A DNA stretch of 64,000 nucleotides from the NCBI RefSeq assembly GCF_004101245.1, contig NZ_SCIN01000001.1, positions 1 to 64,000 on the forward strand, in the 5' to 3' direction. The notes under the pieces are model-generated. The model had not been told where the DNA came from. It ran no database searches and saw nothing but the letters and a program-made list of their open reading frames with translations. This document shows, in pieces, positions 43,401-51,458 of the stretch. The first letter of the stretch is position 1. Each line of letters opens with the position of its first letter. The translations under genes were made by a program, and so were the position numbers. The DNA comes from Sphingomonas sp. UV9 (GTDB taxonomy: Bacteria > Pseudomonadota > Alphaproteobacteria > Sphingomonadales > Sphingomonadaceae).

Positions 43401-45641
43401 ATGACCGACATGCCCAGGCTCCCCCAGCCGCTTAGAAGCCGTGCGTGGTTCGACAACCCCGAGAATATCGACATGACGGCGCTCTATCTCAAGCGCTATC
43501 TGAACTTCGGGTTGAGCCTGGAGGAACTGCGCTCGGGCAAGCCGATCATCGGTATCGCGCAGACCGGCAGCGACCTGAGCCCCTGCAACCGCCACCACCT
43601 CGTGCTGGCCGAACGCCTGCGCGAGGGCATCCGTGAAGCGGGCGGCATCGCGCTCGAATTCCCGGTCCACCCGATCCAGGAAACCGGCAAGCGCCCGACC
43701 GCCGGGCTCGACCGCAACCTCGCCTATCTGGCGCTGGTCGAGGTGCTCTACGGCTATCCGCTCGACGGTGTCGTGCTGACGATCGGCTGCGACAAGACGA
43801 CGCCTGCGTGTTTGATGGCGGCGGCGACCGTCAACATCCCGGCGATCGCGCTGTCGGTGGGGCCGATGCTCAACGGCTGGCACAAGGGCCAGCGCACGGG
43901 CTCTGGCACGATCGTGTGGAAGGCGCGCGAGCAGCTCGCGACCGGCGCGATCGACGATGAGGGTTTCATCAAGCTCGTCGCCTCGTCCGCGCCATCGACC
44001 GGCTATTGCAACACGATGGGCACCGCGACGACGATGAACAGACTGGCCGAGGCGCTCGGCATGCAGCTGCCCGGATCGGCCGCGATCCCCGCGCCGTACC
44101 GCGATCGCCAGGAGGTCGCGTACAAGACCGGCAAGCGGATCGTCGACATGGTCGCCGAGGACCTGAAGCCCTCCGACATCCTCACCAAGGAGGCCTTCCA
44201 CAACGCGATCGTCGTCAATTCGGCGATCGGCGGCTCGACCAACGCGCCGATCCATCTGGCCGCGATCGCGCGCCATATCGGCGTCGACCTGCCGATCGAC
44301 GATTGGCAGACGCACGGCCACAAGGTGCCGCTGATGGTCAATCTCCAGCCCGCGGGCGAGTATCTCGGCGAGGATTATTATCATGCCGGCGGCGTCCCCG
44401 CGGTGGTCGCCGAGCTGATGAAGCAGGGCCTGATCCACGAGGACGCGATGACCGCGAACGGCAAGTCGATCGGCGACAATTGCCGGACCGCGACGATCGA
44501 GGACGAACGCGTCATCCGTCCGTTCGCGACGCCGTTGCTGGAGGATGCCGGCCTCATCGTGCTCCGCGGCAACCTGTTCGACAGCGCCATCATGAAGACC
44601 AGCGTGATCAGCCCCGAGTTTCGCGCACGCTATCTGTCCAACCCGCACGATCCCGAGGCGTTCGAGGACCCCGCCGTCGTGTTCGACGGGCCGGAGGATT
44701 ATCACCACCGGATCGATGATCCGTCGCTCGGCATCACCACCGATACGTTGCTGTTCATGCGCGGCGCCGGGCCGATCGGCTATCCGGGTGCCGCGGAGGT
44801 CGTGAACATGCGCCCGCCCGCATATCTGATCCGCGAAGGTGTCCACGCCCTGCCCTGCATCGGCGACGGCCGCCAGTCCGGCACCTCCGGCTCGCCGTCG
44901 ATCCTCAACGCCAGCCCCGAAGCCGCCGCGATGGGCGGCCTCGCACTGATCCGCACCGGCGACCGCGTTCGCATCGATCTCGGCAAGGGATCGGCCAACG
45001 TGCTGATCGCCGACGAAGATCTCGCCGAACGCCGCCGCGCGCTGACCGAGGCGGGCGGCTATGCCTATCCGCGCTCGCAGACGCCGTGGCAGGAAATCCA
45101 GCGCGCCACCGTCGGCCAGATGGAGACCGGTGCGATCCTCGAAGGCGCCGAGAAGTATCAGCGGATCGCCCAGACGATGGGCCTCCCGCGCGACAATCAT
45201 TGGGCACAGGCGAGGGGGGGTATCCGCCTTCGTTTATGGGGTAACCCGGCGCGCTTCGATGCCCATCGCATATTCGGTGTCGATTTGGGCTTGATGGATC
45301 AGCGCCCGCGTGGCGTCGCGGGCGCCGATCGCGTCGCTATTGGCGATCGCCTCGAACAACGCGCGATGTTCCGGCAACGGGTCGCGCGGGTGTTTTTCAT
45401 GTCGATATTTGAAAAACGTCGTCCAGCGCACGGCGGCGGCGATGCTCGCCGACAGGCTCACCAGAAGTTCGTTCTCGGTCGCCTGCAGGATCAGGGCATG
45501 GAACTGGTAATCCGCCGAACGGCCCAATTCGCTGGTCAGACCATGCTGTGCCATCGTTTCGAGGGCATGGCCCATTCCCGACAATTGCCGCGCAGTACGG
45601 CCAGTCGCCGCGAGTTCCGCCGCGGCAGGCTCGACGATTAG
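43401..45641 (+). CDS. L-arabonate dehydratase-type IlvD/Edd enzyme with C-terminal read-through
   Basis: The frame from ATG 43401 encodes an IlvD/Edd dehydratase: cluster ligand Cys in [19 protein letters not shown], and [12 protein letters not shown], and the C-terminal substrate loop [13 protein letters not shown]. Homology, by remembered family ends (GLPRDNH), stops near 45200. There the frame runs CAT-TGG, where a TGA would be expected, and continues 143 codons through sequence antisense to the GntR gene until 45641. It would convert L-arabonate to 2-keto-3-deoxy-L-arabonate in the oxidative pathway. Length 746 residues versus about 590 usual. The [2Fe-2S] enzyme may still fold, but the tail is not native. 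Confidence 0.88.
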   Translation: MTDMPRLPQPLRSRAWFDNPENIDMTALYLKRYLNFGLSLEELRSGKPIIGIAQTGSDLSPCNRHHLVLAERLREGIREAGGIALEFPVHPIQETGKRPTAGLDRNLAYLALVEVLYGYPLDGVVLTIGCDKTTPACLMAAATVNIPAIALSVGPMLNGWHKGQRTGSGTIVWKAREQLATGAIDDEGFIKLVASSAPSTGYCNTMGTATTMNRLAEALGMQLPGSAAIPAPYRDRQEVAYKTGKRIVDMVAEDLKPSDILTKEAFHNAIVVNSAIGGSTNAPIHLAAIARHIGVDLPIDDWQTHGHKVPLMVNLQPAGEYLGEDYYHAGGVPAVVAELMKQGLIHEDAMTANGKSIGDNCRTATIEDERVIRPFATPLLEDAGLIVLRGNLFDSAIMKTSVISPEFRARYLSNPHDPEAFEDPAVVFDGPEDYHHRIDDPSLGITTDTLLFMRGAGPIGYPGAAEVVNMRPPAYLIREGVHALPCIGDGRQSGTSGSPSILNASPEAAAMGGLALIRTGDRVRIDLGKGSANVLIADEDLAERRRALTEAGGYAYPRSQTPWQEIQRATVGQMETGAILEGAEKYQRIAQTMGLPRDNHWAQARGGIRLRLWGNPARFDAHRIFGVDLGLMDQRPRGVAGADRVAIGDRLEQRAMFRQRVARVFFMSIFEKRRPAHGGGDARRQAHQKFVLGRLQDQGMELVIRRTAQFAGQTMLCHRFEGMAHSRQLPRSTASRREFRRGRLDD

Positions 45642-45965
45642 GCGTAACTGAAACAGGCTTCGGACGAACGGTAGCGGTGGCTCACCATCGAACATCCATC
45701 CGAGCATCTCCGGATCGAGCAAATTCCAATCGTGTCGCTCGCGGACTTTCGTGCCGATTTTCGGCCGACTTTCGACAAGTCCTTTGGCTGAGAGCATGCG
45801 GAGCGCTTCACGGATGACGCTGCGCGACACACCAAAACTCTCGGCTAGATCGATTTCTCCCGGTAACAGGCTGCCCGGCTGATGCCGACCGGTGACGATC
45901 GCAACACCGATACGCTGGGCCAGCTTGACGTGCGCCGGACGACCTCGTTTCTCAGCAATCATCAC
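45234..45965 (-). CDS. GntR family regulator, FadR subfamily
   Basis: The 243-residue product has an N-terminal winged helix ([44 protein letters not shown], about residues 31-74) and an all-helical C-terminal FadR-type effector domain ([48 protein letters not shown]). GGAGAGG precedes the start. Its 3' end overlaps, antisense, the read-through end of the arabonate dehydratase frame. FadR-type proteins next to sugar-acid dehydratases commonly sense the aldonate or keto-acid. A palindrome (46071-46081) upstream is a candidate own operator. Confidence 0.92.
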   Translation of the reverse strand: MMIAEKRGRPAHVKLAQRIGVAIVTGRHQPGSLLPGEIDLAESFGVSRSVIREALRMLSAKGLVESRPKIGTKVRERHDWNLLDPEMLGWMFDGEPPLPFVRSLFQLRLIVEPAAAELAATGRTARQLSGMGHALETMAQHGLTSELGRSADYQFHALILQATENELLVSLSASIAAAVRWTTFFKYRHEKHPRDPLPEHRALFEAIANSDAIGARDATRALIHQAQIDTEYAMGIEARRVTP

Positions 45966-46531
45966 CTCTCCACATTCGAGCGAGACTTACGCAGAGCACA
46001 AGGTGTGACGCAAGCGCGAGGCGCCCCCGAAAACGTTCCCGAACACTTGCACAATCGAAATCGCTTGGTATTGTCCGACAAAATTCGGAACATGCCGTGA
46101 TTTCGAAGAAGGGGAGTGTCGTTGCGCCGACTGTCGATCTTGCCTGGCGTAGTTGAGACGGCGTTAGAGGCCACGGTATCCGTGCAGGCAAAGCTGCCCG
46201 CCGGTGCGCCCGGAGTTCCGTCCAAGATGCGCTGCAAAGAGTCGCCTGGTATCAATATGTCGCTGGGGAGGTTTCCGACGCTGGAAGACCTCCGCGCCGA
46301 TCAAGCGATGGTGGGCGTGATCGCCGCACACTCTCATGATTGCCTGTCCGCGCACGAAAACGCCAACAAGGTCGACGTCCGCCGGCAGACAGTGTCGGGC
46401 CCGATCGGCAAGCCGCTTCCGAGATACCGTACGACGCGCGCAATGAGCATGTCGCCTTGCGTCCACCCCGATTTACCGGCGACGAAGCCACCCCTGACAA
46501 GGCGCGCCCGGCGCGCAACGGAGATCGAACA
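45966..46531. other. promoter region between gntR and the GH51 operon, no clear gene
   Basis: The 566-base gap between the divergent gntR and GH51 genes holds the palindrome at 46071-46081. Frames crossing it (for example + 46116-46541) lack ribosome binding sites and recognised motifs. No signal of a decayed known gene was found. Confidence 0.5.
46071..46081 (+). promoter_or_regulatory. candidate GntR operator
   Basis: TTGTCCGACAA is a perfect 5-1-5 palindrome 106 bases upstream of the gntR start and 450 bases upstream of the GH51 start. Half-perfect relatives occur at 42170-42180 (TTGTCAGACTA) and 51387-51397 (AAGTCAGACAA), both in front of sugar-utilisation genes. FadR-type regulators bind short palindromes of this kind. 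Confidence 0.5.
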
Positions 46532-48088
46532 ATGCGTATGATGTTCAGCGCGATCGCGCTCGTCCTGTCCAGCCCTGCGCTGGCCCAGCAGGCCCCTCCG
46601 GTCGACGGGGCGCCGGCGACAATAACGGTGCACGGCGACAAGCCGGCGCCGAAATTTGACAAGAGGATCTTCGGTCAGTTCGCAGAGCATCTCGGCACGG
46701 GCATCTATGGCGGCATCTGGGTCGGCAAGGGCAGCCGTATTCCCAACATCAACGGGTACCGCACCGACGTCCTCGACGCACTGAAGGCAATCCGCACGCC
46801 GGTGATCCGCTGGCCGGGCGGGTGTTTTGCCGATGAATATCATTGGCGCGAGGGCATTGGTGCACCTGCCAAGCGCGAGGTGAAGATCAACACGAACTGG
46901 GGCGGCGTGACCGAGGACAATGCGGTCGGCACCCATGAGTTCATGAACTATTCCGAGATGGTCGGTGCCGAGCCGTACGTCTCGGGCAACGTCGGCAACG
47001 GCGCGCCGAGCGAGATGGCGGAGTGGGTCGAGTACATGACCTCCCCGACCGGCTCCACACTCGCGAAGGAGCGCGCGTCAAATGGTCGCAAAGCACCCTG
47101 GAAGCTGCCGATGTTCGGTATCGGCAACGAGCTATGGGGCTGCGGCGGCAATATGCGCCCGGAATATGCAGCCGATGTCACCAGGCGGTATTCGACGTTC
47201 GTCAAGATGCCCGAGGGCCAGCGCGTGATGAAGATCGCCAGCGGCGCCAACGCGGATGATTATAACTGGACCGATGTGATGATGCGCGATGCCGGCGCGC
47301 AGTTCGATGGCATCGGTGTTCATTACTACACTATCCCCTACGACTGGGCGAAAAAGGGTGCGGCAACCGGCTTCGACGAGGATCAGTGGGCGCGGACGCT
47401 CGCCAAGACCGTCAAGATGGACGATTACATCACCGAACACGCAAAGCGCATGGACAAATACGATCCGGGCAAGCGCGTCGCGTTGCTCGTCGACGAATGG
47501 GGCACTTGGTACGATCAGGAACCGGGCAGCCATCCCGGCTTCCTCTATCAGCAGAACTCGCTGCGCGATGCGCTGGTCACCAGCCTGAACTTCGACATCT
47601 TCGCCCGCCACACCGACCGCCTGCGCGGCGCGAACATCGCGCAGATGGTCAACGTGCTGCAGGCGATGATGTTGACCGACGGCAACCGGATGGTGCGCAC
47701 GCCGACCTATTGGGTATTCGATCTGTACAAGGACTATCAGGACGGCGTCGTTCTACCGGTCGACGTGCAGTCGCGTTGGTACAACAAGAACCAGTGGACG
47801 CTGAAGGCGGTCAGCGCGAGCGCGGTGCGCGGCGTCGATGGTGCCGTGCATATGGGCCTGACCAACGTCGATCCCAATCAGCCTGCGACGGTGTCGGTGA
47901 AGCTCGATGGCGTGACGGGCGCAGGTATCACGGGCCGCATCCTGACGGCCTCGGCGATCGACGCGCACAACACGTTCGATGCCCCCGATGTCGTCAAACC
48001 TGCGGCCTTCAACGGCGCGACGCTGGCGAACGGGACGCTGACGGTGACGCTGCCGGCCAAGTCGGTCGTGATGCTCGACATCCGATGA
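46532..48088 (+). CDS. GH51 alpha-L-arabinofuranosidase, exported
   Basis: The start is ATG 46532, giving 518 residues with signal peptide MRMMFSAIALVLSSPALAQ; an upstream extension of the frame has no support. GH51 features are FGQFAEHLGTGIYGGIWVG, RWPGGCFADEYHW, acid/base Glu200 in GIGNELWGCGGNM, and nucleophile Glu322 in LLVDEWGTWYD, followed by the beta-sandwich. The enzyme removes alpha-L-arabinofuranose from arabinan or arabinogalactan in the periplasm. First gene of an operon whose next two genes overlap by 4 bases each. Confidence 0.95.
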   Translation: MRMMFSAIALVLSSPALAQQAPPVDGAPATITVHGDKPAPKFDKRIFGQFAEHLGTGIYGGIWVGKGSRIPNINGYRTDVLDALKAIRTPVIRWPGGCFADEYHWREGIGAPAKREVKINTNWGGVTEDNAVGTHEFMNYSEMVGAEPYVSGNVGNGAPSEMAEWVEYMTSPTGSTLAKERASNGRKAPWKLPMFGIGNELWGCGGNMRPEYAADVTRRYSTFVKMPEGQRVMKIASGANADDYNWTDVMMRDAGAQFDGIGVHYYTIPYDWAKKGAATGFDEDQWARTLAKTVKMDDYITEHAKRMDKYDPGKRVALLVDEWGTWYDQEPGSHPGFLYQQNSLRDALVTSLNFDIFARHTDRLRGANIAQMVNVLQAMMLTDGNRMVRTPTYWVFDLYKDYQDGVVLPVDVQSRWYNKNQWTLKAVSASAVRGVDGAVHMGLTNVDPNQPATVSVKLDGVTGAGITGRILTASAIDAHNTFDAPDVVKPAAFNGATLANGTLTVTLPAKSVVMLDIR

Positions 48089-49266
48089 TGCATGGTGGCT
48101 ATTCCGTTCGTCCCGGCGGTGTCCGCGCATTGATAACGCACCTGTCGAGCGCCGTCGTGGCATGCGGCTTGGCAAGCGCGGTCGCGTTGGGCGTCGCATC
48201 GTCAGGGGCTGCACGCCCGGTGGTCCAGCAAAAGGCCGATCGGCAACTGACCATCGTCCCTCGATTGGTCTCGGCACACGGGACAGCCACGGTCGGCAAG
48301 CGGTCCGCCTATCTGATGGTCTATTTCAAGGACGATACGCATTCGATCTATTTCGCGACGTCGCGCGACGGGTTTGCCTTCACCGACGTGAATGGCGGTC
48401 GACCGATACTCGCAGGCCGGTCGATCGCGGATCAGAAGGGGGTTCGTGATCCTCACATAATGCGGGGTCCAGACGGCGCCTTCTACATGGCGATGACCGA
48501 CCTGCACATATTCGGCCAGCGGGAGGGCCTGCGGACGACGGAATGGGAACGCCCCGAAAAGGAATACGGCTGGGGCAACAACCGCAACATCCTGCTGATG
48601 AAGAGCGTCGACCTGCTCCACTGGACAATGGCGAAGGTCGACGTGTCGCGCCTCTTCCCGGCGTACAAGGACGCTGGCAACGCATGGGCGCCCGAGACGA
48701 TCTACGACCCGACCACGCGCCGCATGATGGTCTATTTCACGACACGGATCGGCAACGGCCCCAATTTCATGGTCGCGTCGCAGGCCAACGACGCTTTCAC
48801 GACCTTGACGACGGCGCCCAGAAAGATCCTCGATTATCCGCGCTCGGCGGTGAACACGATCGATGCCGACATCACGCTGGTCGGCGGCAAGTACCGGATG
48901 TTCTATGTCGCGCATGAAAAACCCGGCAGCATCCGCCAGGCGGTGTCCACCCGGGTCGACCGTGGGTATGTCTATGACGCCCGCAAGATCGATCCGGAGA
49001 CGGTGGCCGCCGAAGCCCCCAATCTGTGGCGCAGGCACGGCACCAATACGTGGGTGCTGATGTACGACGTCTTCGGGGTGGCGCCCAACAACATGGGGTT
49101 CGCGGAGACGACCGATTTCGTGACGTTCCGGAATATCGGGCGGTTCAACGATCCGGGTTCGCCGATGAAGGCGACGAACTTCGTCCAGCCCAAGCACGGG
49201 GCGGTGATGGCCGTCACGCCACAGGAAGTGGAGCGTCTCGAACGATATTTCGGCGGACGTCGATGA
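48085..49266 (+). CDS. GH43 family enzyme (arabinosidase-type), exported
   Basis: The start overlaps the GH51 stop (ATGA, 48085). The 393-residue product has a signal or anchor segment (residues about 15-44), then a five-bladed propeller: YLMVYFKDD, KGVRDPHIMRGPDG (Asp122 as base candidate), NAWAPETIYDP, NTIDADITLV, and WVLMYDVFG near the end. DPHIM...WAPE are the GH43 blade motifs. The first blade resembles that of the double GH43 protein at 32.5 kb, so the two share an origin. Likely an exo-acting arabinofuranosidase or galactosidase. Confidence 0.88.
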   Translation: MMHGGYSVRPGGVRALITHLSSAVVACGLASAVALGVASSGAARPVVQQKADRQLTIVPRLVSAHGTATVGKRSAYLMVYFKDDTHSIYFATSRDGFAFTDVNGGRPILAGRSIADQKGVRDPHIMRGPDGAFYMAMTDLHIFGQREGLRTTEWERPEKEYGWGNNRNILLMKSVDLLHWTMAKVDVSRLFPAYKDAGNAWAPETIYDPTTRRMMVYFTTRIGNGPNFMVASQANDAFTTLTTAPRKILDYPRSAVNTIDADITLVGGKYRMFYVAHEKPGSIRQAVSTRVDRGYVYDARKIDPETVAAEAPNLWRRHGTNTWVLMYDVFGVAPNNMGFAETTDFVTFRNIGRFNDPGSPMKATNFVQPKHGAVMAVTPQEVERLERYFGGRR

Positions 49267-50315
49267 CTCGGTCTGGCCGAGCGTCGATGTTGCCCGTGAT
49301 TGCTCGGCGTATGAGCGGTGTATGCGGCTTTGTCGTCGCGGCGCTTTTTCTTGCGAGCGCGGCACCGCTACCCGCATCGCTCAACGACCGGCTGTCGGGC
49401 GACATCGTGCCGGCGCATGATCCGGTGCTGATCCGCGAGGGCGACAGCTATTATTCCTATTCGACGGGCCAGGGTAATCGGTTGCCGATCCTGGCGCGCA
49501 CCTCGCGCGATCTCGTCGCCTGGAGGGCGCTGCCGGGCCCGATCGCCGCGATCCCGGCCTGGGCGCTTGCGGCGGTGCCGGGTGCGAAGGATATCTGGGC
49601 GCCCGATATCTCCTACGCGAATGGGCGTTACCGGCTATATTATTCGGTCTCGACGTTCGGCAAACAGCGGTCGGTGATCGGACTGCTGACAAGCCCTACG
49701 CTTGATCCGGCCAAGCCCGGCTATGGCTGGCGCGACGATGGGCTAGTGATCGCGTCCAAGGACGGGGACGATTACAATGCGATCGACCCCAATGTCGCGC
49801 GCGACCGGCAGGGTGGGCAGTGGCTGGCGCTGGGAAGCTATTGGACCGGCCTGAAGCTCGCCAGGCTTGATCCCGCTACCGGCAAACTTGCCGTACCGTC
49901 CGCGCCGCTGATCCCGATCGCCCGCCGCGCACCCGGACCCAACACAGCGATCGAGGCGTCGTTCATCGTCGATCATGGCGGCTGGTACTGGCTGATCGCG
50001 TCGTTCGATCATTGCTGCCGGGGGGCCAAGAGCGACTATCACCTCGTGATCGGACGATCGCGCGCGATCACCGGGCCCTATGTCGACCGCGCCGGCGTGG
50101 CGATGGGCGACGGCGGCGGGACGGTTTTGCTGCAGGCCGATGCGGCCGGCAAGGACCGCTTCCGTGGGCCCGGCCATGCCGGCTTCCTGCACGACCGCGA
50201 TGGTCGCGATTACCTGATCTACCACGCCTATGACCGCGACAGGCGCGGCGCACCGACCCTCCGTCTGGCACGGATGCGCTGGTCGCGGGACGGGTGGCCG
50301 GTGGTCGATCGCTGA
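49263..50315 (+). CDS. arabinan endo-1,5-alpha-L-arabinosidase, GH43
   Basis: The start overlaps the previous stop by 4 bases. The 350-residue product has a signal peptide ending about residue 38. It shows the endo-arabinanase pattern: AHDPVLIREGDSYYSYSTG (Asp53 catalytic base), IWAPDISYANGRYRLYYS (Asp115), NAIDPNVARD, NTAIEASFIV (catalytic Glu), and a late His in YLIYHAYD. It cuts internal alpha-1,5 bonds of arabinan in the periplasm, supplying the GH51 exo-enzyme. A broken GH43 gene follows 6 bases later. Confidence 0.93.
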   Translation: MTRSGRASMLPVIARRMSGVCGFVVAALFLASAAPLPASLNDRLSGDIVPAHDPVLIREGDSYYSYSTGQGNRLPILARTSRDLVAWRALPGPIAAIPAWALAAVPGAKDIWAPDISYANGRYRLYYSVSTFGKQRSVIGLLTSPTLDPAKPGYGWRDDGLVIASKDGDDYNAIDPNVARDRQGGQWLALGSYWTGLKLARLDPATGKLAVPSAPLIPIARRAPGPNTAIEASFIVDHGGWYWLIASFDHCCRGAKSDYHLVIGRSRAITGPYVDRAGVAMGDGGGTVLLQADAAGKDRFRGPGHAGFLHDRDGRDYLIYHAYDRDRRGAPTLRLARMRWSRDGWPVVDR

Positions 50316-50321
50316 AGGACG

Positions 50322-50795
50322 ATGCCGATGACTATCCTTACCCGCCCGCGGCTTTGTCGCCGGCGCGGCTACCGCCAGCCTCGCGCACCCGCTGCTGGCG
50401 CGGCGGTTCCGTGACGAGACGATCGTCAATCCGCTGATCCGCCAGCACGCCGATGCGCAGATCGCCCTTCAGGCTGATGGACTCTACACGTTTCGGCGTC
50501 GGTCCCCGCCTACGACCGTGTCATCCTGCGGCGTGCGACGACCATCGCCAGGCTTGCCATCGCGCCGGAGACGGTGCTGTGGCGCCGGCCCGCATACGCC
50601 AACATGGCCGGCCACGTCTGGGCACTCCACGCGCGCGACTACGACGCGATCACCGGCGACCCACTATACGATCCGAACCGCCATCCGCGTGTCCAGCGCT
50701 TCCGCTATCGATCTGACGGTGTCGCGGGTTTGGCGGTGGGAGGGACCGACTGTTTCGCCAGGACGGCAGGATCGCTTGCCAAGGCGTGGAGATAG
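50322..50795 (+). pseudogene. GH43 gene remnant, frame-shifted and truncated
   Basis: After an ATG at 50322 the translation jumps frame near 50343: RGFVAGAATASLAHPLLARRF, a Tat-type signal, then NPLIRQHADAQIALQADGLYTF. It jumps again near 50488: ASVPAYDRVILRRATTIAGL and LWRRPAYANMAGHVWA, the expected start of a GH43 first blade (NPxxxxxADAQ, TASVPxYDR, GHxWAPEL). Homology ends abruptly near 50630 and the frame runs to a TAG at 50795. It was the fourth gene of the GH51 operon; the rest of the propeller is gone, with no IS visible at the break. Confidence 0.8.
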
Positions 50796-51232
50796 GCGTG
50801 ACGCTCCGCCGTGCCGAGGCGGAGTCGACCTAATCGCCGGTTCTGCTCGCTGGTGAGCATGAACCGACGATAGCCAAGCCGTGTAAGGCACAGTTCGGTC
50901 TCGGTCAGCATCGCGGCCTGGGCCTCGGCCAGCTTCTTGGCAGGCCGTAGCCGTCGCGCCATCAGCGCCTGCTCCAATGCAGCATCGGGGCCGATGACCG
51001 GTACGTTGAGATTTCGCTCGGTAAATTGCTCGGCCGCGACAATGGCTTGCGTTGCTGGCTCCTTGGAAATGTCGGCATTGGCGCCAAGCCTGCCGCATTC
51101 GACCGCGTCGGCGCGGTACTGCACGAGGGAAACCCCGGCCCGGCCCCAACTGATCGGTGCCGCGTGTGCCGAAGCCGGAATTGCGACTGCAAGAATTGCC
51201 AAAACCCAAAGCCTGATCGCCATCGAAGACAT
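50705..51232 (-). CDS. hypothetical exported protein
   Basis: The 175-residue product has a signal peptide (MSSMAIRLWVLAILAVAIPASAHA) and a soluble, charged mature region with two cysteines (VECGRLG and TELCLTRLGYRRF) that could form a disulfide, an arrangement seen in small periplasmic proteins of sphingomonads. No family is recognised. It is transcribed away from the TonB receptor gene at 51459 and overlaps the tail of the GH43 remnant. Confidence 0.6.
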   Translation of the reverse strand: MSSMAIRLWVLAILAVAIPASAHAAPISWGRAGVSLVQYRADAVECGRLGANADISKEPATQAIVAAEQFTERNLNVPVIGPDAALEQALMARRLRPAKKLAEAQAAMLTETELCLTRLGYRRFMLTSEQNRRLGRLRLGTAERHAYLHALASDPAVLAKQSVPPTAKPATPSDR

Positions 51233-51308
51233 GCAACGTCATCCTTTCGAAACGGCGGCGAGTGCCACCGGACCCGGCACAGCACCAGCTTTTCGGCATT
51301 TGCCCCAC

Positions 51309-51333
51309 AATTGGAATTGAGCAAATTCCAATT
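51309..51333 (+). promoter_or_regulatory. perfect inverted repeat upstream of the TonB receptor gene
   Basis: AATTGGAATT (51309-51318) and AATTCCAATT (51324-51333) are exact complements separated by GAGCA. The AT-rich palindrome in high-GC DNA between two divergent genes looks like an operator, 126 bases ahead of the receptor start. The protein that might bind it is not identified. Confidence 0.5.
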
Positions 51334-51386
51334 CGCAATGGAAGCGCCTCAAGATATTCGATCGGAATGCCTTGACCCAAATCTCT

Positions 51387-51397
51387 AAGTCAGACAA
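51387..51397 (+). promoter_or_regulatory. possible GntR half-matching site
   Basis: AAGTCAGACAA matches 8 of 11 positions of TTGTCCGACAA, including GTC-N-GACAA. It lies 61 bases before the receptor start, with a TTGACC (51372-51377) nearby as -35 candidate. Confidence 0.3.
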
Positions 51398-51458
51398 ATG
51401 CGAACCGACGGTGAGTCCTACGGTAACAGCTGGACCGCTTGCATTGGGAGAGGGGAAC

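Noticed and set aside
43326..45200. 624-codon frame antisense to the dehydratase
   Set aside because: No family features; shadows a clear IlvD-type gene.
45234..45641. C-terminal extension of the dehydratase as a true extra domain
   Set aside because: It is entirely antisense to the GntR gene, so it is more simply explained as loss of a stop codon.
46340..46531. N-terminal extension of the GH51 frame
   Set aside because: No ribosome binding site and the signal peptide begins at 46532.
46116..46541. 141-codon frame between gntR and the GH51 gene
   Set aside because: No ribosome binding site, no recognised motif, and it overlaps the GH51 signal peptide start.
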